Below, in pieces: positions 15,278 through 17,184 of a stretch of 17,184 nt of DNA. The position numbers were made by a program, and so were the translations under genes. The notes beneath the pieces were generated by a model. The model ran no database searches. It was not told where the DNA came from and saw only the letters and a program-made list of their open reading frames with translations. This stretch comes from CAZGQY01 sp964528035. Its GTDB lineage: Bacteria; Pseudomonadota; Gammaproteobacteria; Methylococcales; UBA1147. Within the stretch, counting starts at the first letter, position 1. Every line of letters begins with the position of its first letter. The stretch covers positions 1-17,184 of the forward strand of contig CAZGQY010000084.1 of assembly GCA_964528035.1 (NCBI GenBank), in the 5' to 3' direction.

Positions 15278-15306
15278 GATTTTGTTTTGTATCGGTAGTT
15301 TGATTC

Positions 15307-16542
15307 ATGGCTTTATATATATTTAAATTTGGTGGTACTTCCGTCGGTACAATTGAGCGGATTAAGCAAGTTGCGGATAAAGTTATTGAGGCGCATCGTC
15401 GCGGTGACCAAATTGTGGTTGTTGTGTCGGCGATGAGTGGTGAAACTAACCGCCTGGTTGGTTTAGCGCACGAGATTCAAAAACAGCCGGATGCACGACA
15501 GATGGACGTATTACTATCAACCGGAGAACAGGTTACAATCGCACTTCTTAGTATGGCAATTATCAATCAGGGTGTTCCGTCAGTATCGTATACCGGGGCT
15601 CGCGTTCGAATAGTAACGGATGATACTCATTCTAAGGCAAGAATTGAAAAGATAGACACAGACAGGATTTACCATGACCTTGGGCAAGGAAATATCGTTG
15701 TTGTAGCGGGTTTTCAGGGGGTGTCCGCAAGCGGGCAAATAACAACTCTGGGACGTGGTGGGTCAGATACAACGGCAGTTGCTCTGGCGGCAGCGTTAAA
15801 GGCCGACGAATGTAGAATATTTACCGATGTTGACGGAGTCTATACGACTGATCCCAGAGTTGAGCCCAAAGCCAGGCTCCTGGATAGGATTACTTTTGAA
15901 GAAATGCTGGAGATGGCCAGTCTGGGTTCGAAAGTGTTGCAAATCAGAGCGGTTGAATTTGCCGGTAAGTATAATGTTGCTCTTCGCGTACTGTCATCAT
16001 TTGGTGAGGGACAGGGTACGCTGATTACTTATGAGGATACCCAGATGGAAAAAGCATTGGTCTCGGGAATTGCATTTAACCGGGATGAGGCGAAAGTGAC
16101 AATAGAAGGTGTACCGGATAAGCCGGGTATAGCATCCAATATTCTGGGTCCTATTGCTGATGCCAATATCGAAATTGACATGATTATTCAGAATGTTGCA
16201 GAGGATGTAACTGCGGATTTTACTTTCACGGTGCATCGGAACGATTATCGGCGAGCGTACGCAATTCTGGAAAATATTTGTGAATCATTGGGTGCCAGAA
16301 AGGTCACAGGGGATGAACAAATAGTGAAAGTATCGCTGGTCGGTGTGGGTATGCGTTCCCATGCAGGTATTGCGAGTACAATGTTCAGATCTTTAGCGGG
16401 CGAAGGTATAAATATTCGAATGATTTCGACGTCGGAAATAAAAATCTCGGTGGTTGTCGATGAAAAATATCTGGAGTTAGCCGTGCGCACGCTCCACGAT
16501 GCATTTGACCTGGATCAAGTGCCTGTCAATACAGTAGAGTGA
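15307..16542 (+). CDS. lysC: Aspartate kinase (lysine/threonine-sensitive type)
   Basis: Aspartokinase catalyses the first step from aspartate to lysine, threonine, methionine and diaminopimelate: aspartate plus ATP to aspartyl phosphate. The 411-residue protein has KFGGTSVG (7-14), SAMSGETN, TLGRGGSDTTAVALAA and FTDVDGVYTTDPR in the kinase domain, then two ACT domains from about residue 265. It is the monofunctional class of about 410 residues, with no homoserine dehydrogenase fused. In this class lysine plus threonine usually inhibit through the ACT domains. An internal ATG at 16045 with a strong ribosome-binding site could give a separate beta chain. The gene sits between alaS and csrA, as in many gammaproteobacteria, and likely shares the alaS transcript. 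Confidence 0.96.
   Translation: MALYIFKFGGTSVGTIERIKQVADKVIEAHRRGDQIVVVVSAMSGETNRLVGLAHEIQKQPDARQMDVLLSTGEQVTIALLSMAIINQGVPSVSYTGARVRIVTDDTHSKARIEKIDTDRIYHDLGQGNIVVVAGFQGVSASGQITTLGRGGSDTTAVALAAALKADECRIFTDVDGVYTTDPRVEPKARLLDRITFEEMLEMASLGSKVLQIRAVEFAGKYNVALRVLSSFGEGQGTLITYEDTQMEKALVSGIAFNRDEAKVTIEGVPDKPGIASNILGPIADANIEIDMIIQNVAEDVTADFTFTVHRNDYRRAYAILENICESLGARKVTGDEQIVKVSLVGVGMRSHAGIASTMFRSLAGEGINIRMISTSEIKISVVVDEKYLELAVRTLHDAFDLDQVPVNTVE
16033..16047 (+). promoter_or_regulatory. Internal translation start within lysC (beta-subunit start)
   Basis: GAGGA (16033-16037) lies seven bases before an in-frame ATG (16045-16047, Met247 of LysC). This is a better ribosome-binding site than the one before the full-length start. 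The product would begin MEKALVSGIAF, span 165 residues (16045-16542) and contain only the two ACT domains. That matches the position of the beta subunit in alpha2beta2 aspartokinases of Corynebacterium and Bacillus. Confidence 0.55.
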
Positions 16543-16618
16543 TATTCCATAAACTTGGATTAATGTTATACTTGTTGGTTGATGTAGTAATTTTAATTTT
16601 AGTTAGCTAAGTACGTGG

Positions 16619-16634
16619 TTGCGCTATAACGCAA
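16619..16634 (+). other. Small hairpin in the csrA upstream region
   Basis: TTGCG and CGCAA flank the six-base loop CTATAA, 31 bases before the csrA ATG. The sequence that follows is AT-rich but lacks a T-run, so it is not a convincing lysC terminator. It could present a loop in the csrA leader, or the TATAAC in it could be a -10 element. Confidence 0.25.
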
Positions 16635-16665
16635 TTTACTAAATTTAGGGATATGAGGCAATTTT

Positions 16666-16860
16666 ATGCTTATTTTGACGCGGAGAGTAGGTGAAACCTT
16701 AATGGTTGGTGATGACGTAACTGTTACTGTTCTGGGGGTTAAAGGGAATCAGGTGCGTATTGGGGTTAACGCACCCAAAGAAATTGCCGTTCATAGAGAG
16801 GAAATTTATGAACGGATAAAAATGGAGCAAGCTGCTCAAGTTGATAATGAAGATAACTGA
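16666..16860 (+). CDS. csrA: Carbon storage regulator CsrA/RsmA
   Basis: CsrA is a small dimeric RNA-binding protein that binds GGA motifs in mRNA leaders and controls translation and stability of carbon-storage, motility and biofilm transcripts. The 64-residue product begins MLILTRRVGETLMVGDD and continues with GVKGNQVRIGVNAPKEIAVHREEIYERI, close to the family consensus. Leu4 and Arg44, key RNA-binding residues, are present. GAGG seven bases before the ATG is a clear ribosome-binding site, and a GGGA just upstream could allow autoregulation. The 123-base gap from lysC probably holds its own promoter. No tRNA-Ser gene follows within the window, although one often does in relatives. Confidence 0.97.
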   Translation: MLILTRRVGETLMVGDDVTVTVLGVKGNQVRIGVNAPKEIAVHREEIYERIKMEQAAQVDNEDN

Positions 16861-17131
16861 TTCGTCAGTGAACCCGTAGTTTGATATGATTATGTCACGG
16901 TTCAGTACCCTCTGGCTTATAGGGTAGTCGTCTCTTGCATTGTTATTGAAAAATGGGTCGTTAGTCCTTCTGTATGCAGCGGATGATATTACTGATTGCT
17001 TCGAAAATCTGACAGCGCACCTTGGTTGGAATGTTATTCGCGTCGGACTGCTAATAATACTTCGTCAGTGTCGTATTGGCGCACAGGGCAAGTCGCTGAT
17101 CGCAGGCTGGTGGGCCATTTAAGTGATTGTA
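16861..17131 (+). other. Region between csrA and the right-edge repeat, no clear gene
   Basis: A TACCCT/AGGGTA hairpin (16906-16911 with 16921-16926, nine-base loop) follows csrA but lacks a T-run. A 60-codon frame starts with TTG at 16940 and ends at 17122. It has no ribosome-binding site and no family I recognise; its first half (LVLLYAADDITDCFENLTAHLGW) only vaguely recalls a receiver domain. I see no tRNA. A promoter for the gene starting at 17152 should lie here but none stands out. Confidence 0.4.
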
Positions 17132-17183
17132 AGGAGCGAGGTTTTAATAAAATGCGAAAGATTGACGCAGGATTATTGTTTGT
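17132..17183. repeat. Right copy of 52-bp inverted repeat bounding the window
   Basis: This is the reverse-complement partner of bases 1-52, identical except at 17151. It begins at AGGAGCGAGG and runs to the window edge, so the repeat likely continues outside. Bases before 17132 show no similarity to the corresponding left flank, so this is the inner boundary of the repeat. Confidence 0.85.
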
Positions 17184-17184
17184 C
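17152..17184 (+). CDS. 5' end of an unidentified gene leaving the window to the right (partial)
   Basis: ATG at 17152 opens MRKIDAGLLFV, still open at the window edge. AGGAGCGAGG (17132-17141) is the likely ribosome-binding region. The first ten codons are identical to those of the left-edge gene, which reads in the opposite direction. Too little is present to name a family; a transposase or a paralogous gene pair are the simplest options. Confidence 0.4.
   Translation, partial: MRKIDAGLLFV

Noticed and set aside
16906..16926. TACCCT/AGGGTA hairpin as csrA terminator
   Set aside because: The stem is only 6 bp with a nine-base loop, and no T-run follows.
16861..17070. TTCGTCAGTG occurring at 16861 and again near 17061
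   Set aside because: An isolated 10-base direct repeat with no associated symmetry or gene context; it can arise by chance.
16940..17122. 60-codon frame after csrA with a faint receiver-domain look
   Set aside because: TTG start, no ribosome-binding site, no convincing family, and no conserved phosphorylation-site context. It is probably chance.
16861..17151. tRNA-Ser gene often found after csrA in relatives
   Set aside because: No T-loop consensus or cloverleaf-compatible sequence is visible in this stretch.
1..17184. CRISPR array, toxin-antitoxin pair or defence genes
   Set aside because: No regularly spaced repeats and no recognisable defence or toxin-antitoxin proteins were seen on either strand.

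Overview
The window comes from a gammaproteobacterium, most likely from the Pseudomonadales/Oceanospirillales/Cellvibrionales side. The plus-strand order recA-recX-alaS-lysC-csrA is a conserved gammaproteobacterial block, and the PilY1 homologue and the pilus-type periplasmic proteins fit that assignment. GC content looks moderate. I cannot name the genus from sequence alone.

Layout: (a) 1-276, the left edge. It holds the first codons of a minus-strand gene that runs off the window, then a leader with a 21-bp nested hairpin and a third copy of its arm sequence. (b) 277-1917, a membrane-anchored Ser/Thr-kinase-like protein whose catalytic residues are largely replaced, a predicted pseudokinase. 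(c) 1918-2459, a non-coding stretch with a likely promoter and a hairpin, leading into pilY1 (2460-6278). No minor pilin genes lie next to it. (d) 6391-9436, four minus-strand genes. In transcription order these are amrB (MEMO-like), amrA (AMMECR1-like, overlapping amrB by 4 nt), a short secretin-like exported protein, and a DUF2959-type helical protein without the expected lipoprotein signal. (e) 9437-9779, a divergent intergenic region, then amrS (9780-10874), the radical SAM member of the AmmeMemoRadiSam triad. (f) 11038-16860, recA, recX, alaS, lysC and csrA, all on the plus strand: recombination and its modulator, alanyl-tRNA synthetase, aspartokinase and the carbon storage regulator. (g) 16861-17184, the right edge, ending in the first 11 codons of a plus-strand gene.

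The first 52 and last 52 bases (excluding base 17184) are inverted copies of each other, 51 of 52 identical. Each carries the same ribosome-binding region and start of the same gene, reading outward. The window is therefore a block of core genes bounded by two outward-facing copies of a repeated gene or mobile element.

The most interesting items are the pseudokinase and its structured leader, the flanking inverted repeats, the AmmeMemoRadiSam triad beside an orphan secretin-like gene, and an internal translation start in lysC that would give an alpha2beta2-type aspartokinase. Most regulatory calls are pattern-based and modest in confidence. All comparisons with protein families are from memory.
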